In this document: piece after piece, positions 20,518 through 33,163 of the stretch
Numbering within the stretch: position 1 is the stretch's first letter
Layout of the letters: every line of letters begins with the position of its first letter
Assembly (NCBI RefSeq): GCF_000226095.1
Contig: NC_016475.1
Span: forward strand, 1 to 64,000
Reading direction: 5' to 3'
DNA length: 64,000 nucleotides
DNA from: Thermothelomyces thermophilus ATCC 42464
Lineage: Eukaryota; Ascomycota; Sordariomycetes; Sordariales; Chaetomiaceae
Program-made: the position numbers and the translations under genes
Notes under the pieces: model-generated
Seen by the model: only the letters and a program-made list of their open reading frames with translations
Database searches by the model: none
Told to the model about the DNA's origin: nothing

Positions 20518-23035
20518 CGAGAAGCACCGGCACTCAAGAGGGTGCGCATCCATTGACAATTCTCCCTTTTACCGGGTGGAGCTGCTGTTGTTCTTGCAAG
20601 CTCTACCCGTTCGTCGAAGATTGCGAGGGGAATCCGTCACGAGCAAGGAATTCCAAGGAGTTCCACGATGCGGCCAGCTTCGGTTTCGGCTCACGACGGT
20701 AAATCCTTCCCCGCAGGCATCCCAGTGTAGCTTGCCTGAGCTCACTATCGGCGGCATCCGCCGAGACCTATGGCTTCTCCCCGCTGGGAAGCCTGGCGCG
20801 GCGATTTGTGACTTGCAGCGCCCGGTCAAAACGTCTAAGTGTAAATTCCGGAGGTTCGCACTCGTTGCTTTGGACTCGTCCATGTCATCTTGTCTTTGGC
20901 GCAACGGCCACGCGGGTTTCACTGTTTTTAAGTACTGCACATACTTTCCTCTACCCAGGTATGTACTGTACGAAATACATTCACGGCATGGGATCAGCAG
21001 GTCCACGGGGCCGGCATTCTCTTGAGACCCGAGGGTGTGGACAATGGGAATCCCATCGATCGTGGGCCTAGACCTCGTGATAGGGTAGGATCTAGTCTTG
21101 ACTGGAGTAGCGCGGGCGTCTCACATGTTGTACGTACGCATTACTATCAAGCGAATGCAGTGACACCTTGCAGGTTGGTGCGCAAGATAACGATGATTAG
21201 CACCTGAAAGAATAGCGAATAACGCCGGTCAGCGCTGATTGTGAGGGAATTAATAGATGTGGATTGGTTAAGCACGATGGTACAGAGGAATTTAACTGAA
21301 AGTACATATGTACAATCATGCATACATACAAGCATAGGGAAACCATTTCTTATCACTATCTTGTTACACTGCAGTGTCACAGCGCTTGGTGTTGGCGACA
21401 TGGTAATATATATGTATGTGTTCCAGGAGTTCGGAACCTCGGTGGCAGATCATCCGGCACCAGTGCGTCCCTTGGCACCCCTGAAGAATATGAATAGGGG
21501 ATACCCAGCCGTTTCGTCAACACTTTTCTCCTTCGGCACGTTGTCCTTTATGAAGGTATGTATATACGCTGTGGACTTGAACGCACACGGATATGCTCGA
21601 TGCACGCGATATCAAGAGAACTGGGAGCAGAGCAGGGGCCGGCCTAACCCAACCCCTGCAAGCGGCCGACGTCGACCTTCCAACACTGGGGGACTCCGAA
21701 GCTGTTACAATATCCGCTTCCGCTTTCTATTCCGGGTCTGCAAATCCGGGGTTGAGAACCCCAGATCATCGTCCAGTGCTCTATCGCACACACGTGGCTG
21801 GGGCCGCTAATATTCCGTATTCTGTCCTCTCGCCGTTTGTCGTTAGTGTAATCGTGAGAGAAGGCAGTGGCGGTTTCTCGGCATTTGCGGGGTGCATAAA
21901 GCCCCACAATACCCAGAACTTCTAGAAATGGAAGGTGGGATGTCCTACTGAGGATCTTCCAAGTTTTTTTTGGACTGGGGAGCGAAGACAAAAAAATATC
22001 GAGGTCATATTTTGAGAACGCGGCCGTCGTCTGCTCCAAACATCCATGGAACGGTGATATCTTGGACGACTTCGTTTCCCTGTTTCGCCATGGCGCTGTG
22101 AACTGTCATGGTGTCTTCCTTTATCTGTCGGACATGCCCGGTTGATACTACCTTACATGAGATATGGGAACGTATGTACAAAAGAAGAAGGTAACATCGA
22201 AAGAGGCTCTTGGTGGAGCCAACCACGTTCAACCAACAGCGGCGATCCTCGGTGGCCAACTCGGGACACCCACACCCACTGAGCTGAATTCCACCGTTCG
22301 GCTGCGGTCCTGCCTTTGCCAACCACGATTGGTCAATGGCCTGCGGGTTACCTGCCTTGCAATGGGTTAGAAGCCCCGTTGCCAGCGTTTGGCCAACCCG
22401 TTCCCGGCAGCCACGCCCCGCCACGAAGGACCGCATAGGCCCGGCCGGCGGGGCTCCCGACGCTAATCTGCACACTGAGATCCGCCGAGGTGCCCAGTCG
22501 CTCCGAACAAAAATCCTTTCTTATCATGACCGCACGCACGCGGCCGTGTGTGGCAGCTGGCGCGTCCAGATTTTTTTTTTTTCAGTCTGTTGGTTCCTTT
22601 TTTGGAGGATGTGTCTCCTGTTTACTTGACATCTCCCCTTCGCTTCTCGCCCGACCTTTCCCATACCCCACAGGCTCGCTAAGCTCTGCCATGTTCCTGG
22701 CTCTGATAATGTTGCCTACCCTGTCGGCTTGTTGAAGCTTATCGGTTTGATATCAAGCTTACACTGCGCTAGATACATGCCTTGACCGTCTCGACATTCT
22801 GTCTCCCCAGGCGCGGTATTAAATCGTTCAACACGCCCGCCCCATAGCACGTTGCTCCCGTCCGCGAGCTGGTGCTGGGTTCTGATTTGGGACTACTGCT
22901 GCTTCTGCTGCTACCTGCAGAGACCCCGCCTCCTTCGCCGTCAATTTATTTCCGGCTGGCGTTCAGTTTTTGTCTCGTCCCCTCAATTTAACAACAAGGG
23001 GTTTTTACATCGGCAAAGTCACACATATCCCAGTC
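20518..23035. other. Gene-poor interval
   Basis: 2.5 kb with no recognisable gene or RNA. There is an eleven-base T run near 22570. Several open frames of 80-190 codons occur but lack family resemblance, credible starts and coding character. The right third is the presumed promoter and 5' leader of the nucleoside transporter. Confidence 0.5.
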
Positions 23036-25043
23036 ATGACTTCCTCGGACGGACAGCGGCCCCCGGCCCTGGGCCATGACGCGATCGAGCCCAGCGATCC
23101 GGCACCGCCCCAGTACGCACTGTCTAAGCAGAACAGCTCCGGTACGGACGAGAAGAAGGGCTCGGTGCCGGTCGAGCAATATGGCGTCGATGCCGAGAAG
23201 CAGAGCGAGTCGGTCGGCTCACTCGACGCCAGACCCAACCCCGAGCGCCAGACGAGGCCCATTGTTGCGCTCTGGCAACGGCATTGGAAGAAGGTGGCCC
23301 AGCTGGTCACCTTCATGGTCTTCACCGCGTCCGTTTCCCCTCCCTCCTTCTCTTCTCGCTCCCTCTTCCTAGGCATCTGTCCGGTGCCGCTCGCTTGTGG
23401 AACACGGAGCTGATGGCACTCGGCCGCTGCAGATGGTGGATCTACGGCCTCGTCTTCCATCGCCACACCAAAGGCAAGGGCTGGCTGATTCCGTCCCTCA
23501 TTTACATCGCCATCCTCGTGCGCCTCATCACCTTGCACATCCCCTCCAAGCTGTTCCTGCGCCCTGTGCGCTTCGTCTGGCTCAACACCGTCGTCCGCGT
23601 CTATGACCTCATCCCCGACAAGCTGCACCAGCCGCTCGCCGGCCTCGGCACTTTTGCCGTCTTCCTCGTTGGCAGCTTTGTTCCCGAGGAGACGGGAGAC
23701 AACACCAGGGCAAACCGAGCCATCTCCATCTTTGGCTTCCTCGTGATGCTCGCCGTGCTCACCGTCACCTCGCGCAACTGGCGCATCATCCCCTGGCACA
23801 CCGTCATCGGCGGCATGTTGACCCAGTTCATCATGGCCGTCTTTGTCCTGCGCACCAAAGCCGGCTACGACATCTTCAAGTTCATCTCAGACATGGCTCG
23901 CCAGCTTCTTGGCTTCGCCGCCGACGGTTTGTCCTTCTTGACCGACGACGACTTTGCCCACAGGTCCTGGTTCTTGACAGGCGTCGTGCCGGCCATCATC
24001 TTCTTCATTGCTCTCGTCCAGATGCTCTACTACCTCGGGTTCCTGCAGTGGTTCATCGCCAAGTTCGCCGTCTTCTTCTTCTGGAGTCTCAAGGTGTCGG
24101 GCGCCGAGGCGGTCGTCGCTGCCGCCACGCCGTTTATCGGCCAGGGCGAGTCGGCCATGCTCATCCGCCCCTTCATGGACCATTTGACCATGGCCGAGAT
24201 CCACCAGATCATGACGTGCGGCTTCGCCACCATCGCCGGCTCCGTCCTCGTCGCCTACATCGGCATGGGCCTGAACGCCCAGGCCCTCGTCTCGAGCTGC
24301 ATCATGTCGATTCCCGCAACCCTGGCCGTGTCCAAGATGCGCTATCCCGAGACGGAGACACCCTTGACGGCCGGCAAGGTCGAGGTGCCCAAGAACGAGG
24401 ACGAGGAACACACCGTCAATGCGCTGCACGCCTTCACCAACGGCTCCTGGTTCGGTCTCAAGATCGGTGCCACCATTGTCGCCTGCTTGCTCACCATCAT
24501 CGCCTTTGTCGGCTTGATCAATGGCCTGCTGGGCTGGTGGGGCGGGTACTGGGGTCTCGGCACCGGCGACAAGCCCACGCTGTCTCTGGAGCTCATCCTC
24601 GGTTACATTCTCTATCCGGTTGCCTGGCTGCTGGGCGTGCCAAAGAACAATCTCCGCCAGGTTGGTGAGCTCATCGGCAAGAAGATCATCATCAACGAGT
24701 ACGCCGCCTTCAATGCCCTCGTGTCGGATAAGCGTTACATGGAGATGGCGCCTCGTTCCAAGCTGATTGCTACCTACGCCTGCTGTGTAAGTTGAACCCC
24801 TCACCATCCATTTTCCGCGGACCTCACGAGGCGCGTTAGTCGCTAACACAATTATCAAACAAACAACAGGGCTTCGGAAACATTGGCTCGCTCGGAATCC
24901 AGATCGGTATCCTGTCACAAATCTCGCCCAAACGCGCCGGTGATGTCGTCAGAGTCTCCATCTCGGCATTTCTCTGCGGTGTTCTGTCTACCTTGACCTC
25001 AGCCAGCATTGCTGGTATGTTGTTTAACGATACGATGCTCTAA
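23036..25043 (+). CDS. Concentrative nucleoside transporter (CNT family)
   Basis: Exons are 23036-23328, 23433-24786 and 24870-25043, giving 606 residues. The protein should import nucleosides driven by a Na+ or H+ gradient at the plasma membrane. A hydrophilic N-terminal region of about 85 residues precedes a string of membrane helices. The family core shows TPFIGQGESAML, MTCGFATIAGSV, the CNT signature G-x-K-x-x-x-NEYAAFNAL and the C-terminal GFGNIGSLGIQIG. Length and order match fungal and animal CNTs. Many ascomycetes lack CNT genes or have one copy, so loss and retention vary. The first intron is placed so that GCA-TGG-TGG is read across the junction. Confidence 0.92.
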
Positions 25044-25888
25044 GGACGGAAGAAGGGGAAACCGGCGTTCGATACACAACCTTTTACTTCAGTTCATTTA
25101 CTCCCAAGAGGGGGGGAGGGTTCGATCAACCTGATAAGCAGCATCAAGAGTGTCTTGAGTTTCGTTCTTCAGCGCATTGTGAGCCATGATTCGAGGAGTA
25201 AAGTCTTTCAGAGGGGGGACAAGCATTCACTCATCACCTTTCTGAGGAGAGAACTGCTTTGCTATATTCAGGATTAATACCAAATGACGATACCCAGATC
25301 GGCAATTCGCCATGATCCGAGGTCGCAAACATGACCCCTCCGCGAAGGTCAAACTGAATGTTCATCCGAAGATTATGGCGCGACGGTTTTGCTTGTACCG
25401 ACGGCGGTCATGTCTCGCGCCTGTTGGTTGTCTCCTAGGTTCCACGGTCCTCTCCGCAGCGCCGAGCCGAGCAGCAGGTTTGAATGGAATCTTGAGCGGA
25501 GAACGGCACCTGGTTACCGTTTTTGAACAAGCCTGCAAGCCAATTCTCATACTCAACGAACCGGAATCAAAGGAGCAACGCGGCCGAGGCCGTTAATTAG
25601 GGTTACAGACATCTGGTCTCCAACGAGACGACTAGGGGGCTGAATCGGTATAATGCGATGAATCTCCGGGCAGCTTGGATAGCGTCGGCGGGCAGCGACG
25701 TCTTTGGGGACCTGCGAAGCGCCAAGTTGGATTCACACACTCTCCAGCCATAGACGATAAATCGGGCATTTCAGAATCTTGCGGTTCTTCCTCGTAACCA
25801 AGGATCAGCCCTCACAGGCTGACTCCATGCTTGCGCTGATTAATACCGGTAATACCTGTAAATAAACAAGTCAAGCGTCTCGGGTTTC
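25044..25888. other. Intergenic between convergent genes
   Basis: 3' flanks of the nucleoside transporter (+) and the endo-arabinanase (-). No gene is recognised; an open frame at 25312-25596 has no resemblance to a family. Confidence 0.55.
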
Positions 25889-27048
25889 TCAGACAACCGG
25901 CCAACCGCTTGAAAAGTCGATGCGATTCCAACCAAACTTCTTCTGGCCGTCCGCATAGCCAATGCGAGTATCAACATAATGGTAGTACAAGACCTGGGAA
26001 GGAAGAGCGTTAGCAAGAGATGGGTTCAAGCAGGGTGATGCTTGATGCTCGATCCCCGATGCTGAATGCTAGGCCCGTACGGGAGAAAGGACGGGGAACT
26101 AACCGGTCCGTGTTCGGGGTCCTGGTAGACACCTTGGCCGCCGGGGCCGTACACCCAGTCGTGAGACGGGAGCACCAGAGTTCCACCGCCCGAGCGGCAC
26201 GACTTGCCGTCCCTGTCCTCGAAGGGGCCGGTGGGCGAGGTCGACCTGCACACCATGATCCTGTACTCCTGTCCGGCGGGCGGCCTGTTCTGGTCGTAGC
26301 CGCAGCACGTGCCCTTGGAGAAGAAAAGGTAGTAGTAGTCGCCGTACTTGAAGACGGTCGGGCCTTCCATGGCCGGGTCGTTGGGATCAAAGGCGACCTG
26401 GTACACGTTGCCGTTCGTCTTGGTGGGCGTCATGCGGACGCGATGGATGCCGTTCCAGAAGCTGCCAAACGTGAGGAAGTAGTTGCTGGTCCCCGGCTCG
26501 TTGATCAGGTTGCCGTCGATGGCGTTGTACGCCGAGCCCGTGCTGGAGGTGACACCGGTAGACCCGAGGTCGGTCCAGGTGCCGGCGTCCAGGCTCGATG
26601 AGCGGGCTATGCCGATGGCCGAGTTCTGGACGCCGAAGGTGCTGACGGAGTAGTACAGGTAGTACTGGTCTCCGACCTGTGCAACATCGGGGGCCTGGCG
26701 AGCTCGTCGTCAACATCATCATCACCCATAAATAAATTACATCCAGGCTGCGGGCCGTGAACGCCTTGTTCTTCTTACCCAGAGGTCCTGGTTCCCGTCC
26801 AAGTTGATGGAGGACCCGGCCGGCAAGGCGGCGCCCCTATAGGTCCACGGGCCGGTCAGGCTCGGCGCCGTGTGAATGGCGATCTTGCCACCAGTCGAGA
26901 AGCGGAAGTACGTCCCATCTGCGCGGCGGATGATTGACGGGTCGTGGGAGTTGTTGCAGACTCCAGTACATTCGCCCGGGAGCGCATAGGCAGAAACGAG
27001 GGCCGGGAACAGAAGAGCCACCGTCCCCAGAAGGCCGGATCTCTTCAT
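25889..27048 (-). CDS. Endo-1,5-alpha-L-arabinanase, GH43
   Basis: Exons on the minus strand are 27048-26779, 26694-26104 and 25993-25889, giving 321 residues, the exact usual length of Aspergillus AbnA-type enzymes. A signal peptide (about 1-20, ending VSA) leads to secretion. The five-bladed propeller has the three GH43 catalytic acids in expected contexts: base D36 in NSHDPSII, pKa modulator D150 in NAIDGN and acid E200 in AMEGPTVF. Also typical are [19 protein letters not shown] across the first intron and the C-terminal GWPVV. It should cut internal alpha-1,5 bonds of arabinan side chains of pectin. It shares a divergent promoter with the second GH43 gene at 27964. Confidence 0.93.
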
Positions 27049-27963
27049 CGTTGGTAGAGCAAGGTAAGGTAATTAGCCAAAGCTGGCAAGGTGAGAATGA
27101 CCGAACACGACGGACAGCCGCCTGAAGTTTGCAGCAGCAGTTAGACAGAAACCCGCCGACGAGGCCCGGAGGTTGTCGGGAGATAATCAATAATAATTAT
27201 TTAAGGTCGCTAAATAAACGGTTTCTGAAACCACGCTACTTTTAGCGAGACGGCCCTTGACGATACTACTAACTATGGGTCGTGACGCGTTGCCAAGCTC
27301 CGGGCACACGGGAAATCGAGGTTGCGACTTGTCGTGAGGGTGTGTATGAGTGATTAGGTAACCTCCTTTTTTTGAGTATTATTATTATTTCCTCCAACGG
27401 TAGGATAGTAACCCATGTGTGTGGAAGGAACCTACCTCTTGGCAGTTTTTCCATCCACTTGATCTGAGTAATATTAATAGCTGCTGGAATCCTTCGCTTT
27501 ACCAACTCCCGCAGACTGTTGCATCGTTCCCTCGTGGCCAGTTCGCGCAACGGGAATCAACGGAGAACCCGGGGAATAATACCCCATGCGCCTAGCCAGA
27601 GCCGCGATGCGCGCCAATAGACATGCACGTTTCAGCGTGTCAGAACGGGAGTTCGGCGGTTTTGTTTCCGCAAGTGACACTGCCCCCGATCGGAATCCAC
27701 TTCGATCAACGAGAGAGTTTTTCCGACGTGCATACATGCTACTACATGGTACGAGCACGAGGAAAGCTATGTTACAAGTTGTAGTCTGTAAGCCGAGGTC
27801 TTATAGCCATGTAGCTCACAAGATGTGTCAAGGGAGCGCCTAATAGTTCTGTAATTAATAAACCCTCACCCGGGTGCTCCAGCTTGAATGAAATACTACT
27901 GCGTTCCTACTCTATCCTTGGTAACCCTCATCTATGCCAAATTCTGTCTTTAACTAGCACAAG
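27049..27963. promoter_or_regulatory. Divergent promoter of the two GH43 genes
   Basis: 915 bp separate the two start codons. It contains TTAGCC at 27073-27078 and CTAGCC at 27592-27597, reverse complements of the GGCTAR core bound by XlnR/XYR1-type activators. CCGGGG at 27569-27574 fits the SYGGRG core of the carbon-catabolite repressor CreA/CRE1. Motifs this short occur by chance, so control by these factors is a suggestion supported mainly by the enzymes on either side. Confidence 0.4.
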
Positions 27964-29232
27964 ATGAAGGGTGTTTCCATCGCAGGGGCCTTCTCGGGCC
28001 TCCTTAGCTTGGCCTCAGCTGCCTCTTTCTCGAATCCTCTCAAACCCTTCAACGGGTCAGATCCTCATATGACCTACTATGATGGGTACTATTATCTGAT
28101 GACGACAACATGGACCGACCTGCAGATAACCCGAGCCAAGACCTTAGAGGGCCTCAAAAACGGAGAGACCAGGGTGGTTTGGACTGACTCGGATCCCTCC
28201 CGCTGCTGCAATGTCTGGGCACCCGAGCTTCACAAGATTGACAACAAGTAAGTGGTCACCATCAGCCCCAGCATGGTTATTAATTAAACTCTCTTTATCA
28301 ATGATAGGAGGAGGTTGGGCTAAAAGAAAACATCAATAGGTGGTACATCTACTACACAGCTGGAAACAACCAGAACCTAGATGGCCAGCGGTCTCATGTC
28401 CTAGAAGGTTAGTGAAAGAGCAGCTGCCTGCTATTTTGAGCAATTAGGTCTGGTAGGTTCTCGAGGAGACTGACTTATATACACAAATCTAGGTGGTTCT
28501 GACCCGTGGGGCCAGTACTCCTATGCCGGACAGCTCACCCAAGACTGGGGCATCGACGGTACGATTCTCCGCGTCCAGAACCAGAACTACTTTGTTTGGT
28601 CCTGCTTCTCGGACGGTATCCAGTCCCTCTGCATTGCGCCTTTGCAGTCACCGACTTCGATTGGCTCTCCCCGAGTGCTCTCGCAACCGCTCCTGGACTG
28701 GGAACGGGTCGACACTCCGGTTAATGAGGGGCCGGCACCGCTCTACCATGATGGAAAAATCTTCCTCGCCTATAGTGCCAGTTTCTGCTGGACACCTAGC
28801 TACCAACTCGGCCTCCTTACTTACAACGGGGGGGATCCGACTGCAGCCAGCAGCTGGACAAAGACGGGGCCCTTCTTCAGCTCGGCAAATGGAAACTACG
28901 GTCCGGGACACAATTCGTGAGTACCTCCAATAGAGCTCGAGCATTTCCCCATCATTACCGCCGCCCCTGATCGTGAGTCACGGGGTGTGTGCTGCACGCT
29001 GCCTGGCAGTAGGCGCTGTACACATACTGACCTGATCGGACCCAGGTTTGTCAATAGCCCGGACGGCACCGAGATCTGGAACATCTACCATGCGACCTCC
29101 ATCTCAACTGGTAATTGTGATGGCAACAGGTACACCGCGGCCAAGAAGGTGACCTGGAATTTGGATGGCTCTCCCAACTTTGGCAGCCCCGATCCCCTAG
29201 GCGTTGTCACTCCTGGGCCCTCGGGGGAGTAA
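27964..29232 (+). CDS. Secreted GH43 arabinan enzyme (likely exo-arabinofuranosidase, subfamily 26 type)
   Basis: Exons are 27964-28247, 28340-28407, 28493-28916 and 29046-29232, giving 320 residues. A signal peptide (about 1-20, ending ASA) is followed by a single GH43 propeller. The likely catalytic base is D33 in NGSDPHMTYYDGYYYL. VWAPELH is the usual GH43 second-blade motif, QDWGIDGTI carries the pKa Asp and NEGPAP the acid Glu. The pattern TTTWTDLQITRA...L is what I recall from subfamily 26 enzymes that release arabinose from 1,5-arabino-oligosaccharides; that subfamily call is inference. Head-to-head placement with an endo-arabinanase suggests the pair acts together on arabinan. Confidence 0.85.
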
Positions 29233-29945
29233 CGGTCTCCGGTGGTCCTAGTTATAATAATAACTTCCGCAGTTTTTAGCACGGACACTGTAACTTCATT
29301 CGCCTTGTTGGTAATTATGTGTCACCGTGTGGAAGGCAGATCATGAAGGTACCCAGCCTATGAACCGTCGACGATGCGTGCATTTCCATCAAGAAGAGGA
29401 AGGACCTGGGAAAGACACAATGTACGCTATAGCTGATGATGTCCATTATGGACCACCAACTTCGCAGCTGTTTCTGCCATGATATGGTGAACCATTGCGG
29501 GAAATAAAGGCAGAATAACCTGAAACAGATGGGGGTTCAGTGCGCAAGAGGTATGTAGCTCTTTTGAGGTCAGCAACTTGCAGAGAGCTGTGCAGCGGCC
29601 ATTCCGCAACGTAATTATCCTTTGTTGTAGTAATTAGTGACTACAAACCTCGCTGCAGAACCTGCTCAAACTGAGAGTTGAAAGCCCAATTAAAGAAGTG
29701 CTTTTGAAGAAACTGAGACCAGGCGCTCTTTCCATTGGCTCATGGTCGCTCATTGTTGCAAGCCCGTCTTCACCGGTCAGGTTGACGTCACTTACTTATT
29801 ATTACCCTTGCCCAAGATCCTCCAGCTCCTTCCCTGAAGCCACGCAATGCCACCGAAAGTAACCTGAGCCCTGCAAGCAGAAGCAGGAAGATCTCTTCAA
29901 CCCATTTCCGGATAATAAAATAAACGCCAAACGCCAAACAACAAG
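29233..29945. other. Intergenic
   Basis: 3' flank of the GH43 gene and presumed promoter of the hemerythrin-like gene. No gene is seen. Confidence 0.55.
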
Positions 29946-30562
29946 ATGCCTCAAATCTCCGAAGCAGTCAAGCGCGACCACGGGCTCATCCAGCGCGCGT
30001 ACCGCCGCCTCCGAAATGCCGATCCTGAAAGCCGTAACCCCAGCGAGTTCATGTGGGTTTTGAACCGGTATCTCATGGTGGAGGACCTTGTTGTGTCTCC
30101 CATCCTTGACAACCATGTCGCCCGCGGCGGCGAGAGGCATCGACGGCTATCGGATGACTACGACAGCGTAAGTCTACCACGCACTCCTTTAGAGGAAGCC
30201 TACTCGGTGGTGGGTAATGATGCCGCGCCTAACCCGTGAAAATATTTCCAAAGATGAATGCAAAGCTGCGGCATATGCGGCGATTTGACCCTTCCGACCC
30301 CAGCTTCGAATCGGCACTGAGGGCCGTCTGGGTTGACCTCGAGCCTCACATCAGGGAGGAAGCGTCCGGAGATTTGGACTCGCTCGAGGAAAACCTTTCT
30401 AGGTCGGAGTCCGAGGCTCTAGGGAAGAAGTACGACGATATCAAGGACCTTTTGCAGCGGCCCTACGGGAAGAACGGCGTGCCCGACGAGAGGACCCTGT
30501 CCGCCATCTTGGAGATGCCGCGACAAGAGCTGATGGTCAAGATTGGCATTAACGTGGCTTGA
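29946..30562 (+). CDS. Hemerythrin-like HHE-domain protein
   Basis: Exons are 29946-30167 and 30254-30562, giving 176 residues. A four-helix bundle is predicted with metal-ligand candidates in the expected order: H in KRDHGLI (about residue 12), a Glu in MVEDLVVSPIL, H in GERHRRLSDDYD and H in LEPHIREEA. This is the HHE cation-binding pattern found in many small fungal cytosolic proteins that probably bind a di-iron centre. Biological roles in fungi are mostly unproven (iron, oxygen or nitric-oxide handling). The intron acceptor is followed by MNAKLRHM, which reads smoothly from the first exon. Confidence 0.85.
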
Positions 30563-31072
30563 AGGACTCAAGGGGGTTTCATCTCTTTTCAAGGCTCTTG
30601 AGAAGCAACGACGGTATTCTTCTGCGGCGTCGCTTTCCCGCTTTTCGTGTCGGGAGTGGGTAGCTGGATCGGTTAAAGAGTACGAGGATGTGAAGAAAAA
30701 AGCAGTTTTCGTGGTTCACGACATGTTGTGTCAGTCGTGTAATTATTAGGTCCTCCTGTCTGGCTCTCGACGATGGATGGAAATAAGAATCCGGGCCGTT
30801 GGCGATCCATCACTGCCAGATCTGCCCCACCTCCACTGGCACCAAATAATTACCGTTCATTCAATTGCCTTAGATGGCGTGACGCACTAACTTAAGCTCG
30901 AGTGCCCCTGTTTCTCCGCAGGACACCACCACTCCGGTGAATCGGCTGAATCACTGCTGCGATATATCAAACCCGCCGGAGCCGAGGAGGAGAGTCGGAG
31001 GTGATCTCCTCGAGGTGCGACTTAGGGAAGCCATCCTCGCCCTCTCTCCAGTTGTGAAGTTACTGCCTCGCC
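30563..31072. other. Intergenic
   Basis: 510 bp between two genes on the same strand. No gene is seen; it is the presumed promoter of the dehydratase. Confidence 0.6.
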
Positions 31073-33163
31073 ATGGCATCCGGGCAGGATCAAGACCGCC
31101 CCTCTTTCGCATCGGGGACAAACCCCGACTACGACTTGACTACGCCAATCGACCCTCACGGAGTCGGTCTGCGACAGAAGCTGACCTCGTATGGCGACGC
31201 CCATTTCTCGCTTTTCATGCGCAAGCTCTTCATCAAGGCCATGGGCTACAGCGAGGATGCCCTTTGTCGACCAATCGTGGGCGTCATCAACACGTACTCA
31301 AGCTTCAACCCCTGCCATGCCAACATCCCCCAGCTCATCGATGCAGTGAAACGGGGCGTCCAGTTGAATGGGGGGCTTGCCATCGACTTCCCGACCATAA
31401 GCCTGCACGAGTCCTTTGCTGCTCCTACGAGCATGTACTTGAGGAACCTGATGAGCATGGACACCGAGGAGATGATCCAGGCTCAGCCGGTCGACTCGGT
31501 CGTCTTGATAGGGGGTGAGGCACGCCCCCGTTTCCTCATCGAGACTCGCGCCGTGTCCACGCAGTTCAACCTCAACGGACTATTAATCATTCTGACCGGA
31601 GTCTGATATTAGGCTGTGATAAGACGACGCCAGCCCAACTCATGGGCGGCATCTCGGCGAACAAGCCCATCATCCATCTCGTGACTGGTCCCATGATGCC
31701 AGGGAGTTTCCGCGGTGCGAGGGTTGGGGCCTGCACGGATTGCCGCAACAACTGGGCCAAGTTCCGAGCCGGCGCCATGGATATCGAGGACATATCGGCC
31801 CTCAACGAAGAGCTGGCACCGACGGTGAGTAATTAACCTTACCACCTCGCGCTTCAGCCCCAACACAACTCGGGCCTTTTAAGAAGTTTCTGACCGCATA
31901 ATTACAGGCCGGCACCTGCGGCGTCATGGGCACAGCAAGCACCATGGCCTGTCTCCTTGTCGCGCTCGGCATGATGCCCATCCAGGGGGCTACGGCACCT
32001 GCTGTCTCCTCGGCCCGGCTCCGCATAGCCGAGTCCACGGGCGCCCACGCAGTCCAGCTAGCCAAGACGGGCCTCCGACCGCAGACCATCCTGACCAGGG
32101 AGTCATTTCTGAATGCCATCACCGTCCTCCAGGCGGTCGGCGGCTCCACCAACGCTGTGGTCCATCTGACGGCCATCGTCAACAGGCACCCGGCCCTCGC
32201 GGGCACCATCACCCCGGCCACCATCGACGCCGTCGGCCGTCAGACACCCCTCCTGGTGGACCTCAAGCCCAGCGGCGACAACTACATGACCGACTTCCAC
32301 AACGCCGGCGGCATGCCCGCCCTCCTGCACCAGCTCAAGCCGCTGCTCCACCTCGGCGCCCTGACCGTGACCGGGCGCACCCTCGGCGAGGAGCTCGAGC
32401 GCGTGGCCTTCCGGCCGCTCCTCCCGCCCGACAGCCCGGCCAACTGCATCCGCCCGCTCGGCGACCCGCTCTACCCGTCCTCCGCCCTCGTCGTCTTCCA
32501 GAGGGGCAACCTCGCGCCCGGGGGCGCGGCCGTGATCAAGGCGAGCGCGTCCAAGGACCGGCGGCTGCTCCGGCACCGCGGCCGGGCGGTGGTGTTCGAC
32601 GGGCCGGCCGACCTGGCGGCGCGCATCGACGACCCGGACCTCGACGTCGACCGCGACAGCGTGCTGGTCCTCCGGGGCGTCGGCCCCGTCGGCCGTCGCC
32701 ACCCGGGCATGCCCGAGGCCGGGCTGATCCCGATCCCGCGCAAGCTGGCCGCGCAGGGGGTGCAGGACATGCTGCGCATCTCGGACGGGCGCATGAGCGG
32801 CACCGCGGGCGGCACCATCGTCCTGCACGTCTCCCCCGAGGGGGCCGACCCGGGCTCGGTGCTCGGGGTCGTGCGCGACGGGGACGTGGTGTTTTGCGAC
32901 GTCGAGGAGAGGACGCTGAGCCTCGAGGTGGACGACGACGAGATCCGGGCCAGGATCGAGCAGAGGAGGCGGGACATGGCTGCCGCGGCCAAGGCCGGCA
33001 AGGAGGAGGAGGAGGAGGAGGAGGAGGAGGAGCAGCCGTGGGCCGCCCGCGAGCATGTCAGAGGGTACCGCGGCCTGTACATGCGCGAGGTGAACCAAGC
33101 CGAGCACGGCGCCGACTTTGGCTTCCTCACCGCTCGCGGTCCTCATCAAAACGAACAGGCGCA

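Noticed and set aside
22005-22475. Minus-strand open frame of 156 codons
   Set aside because: No recognisable domain, no convincing start context, inside a gene-poor interval.
23887-24918. Minus-strand open frame of 343 codons
   Set aside because: Antisense to the nucleoside transporter; no family resemblance.
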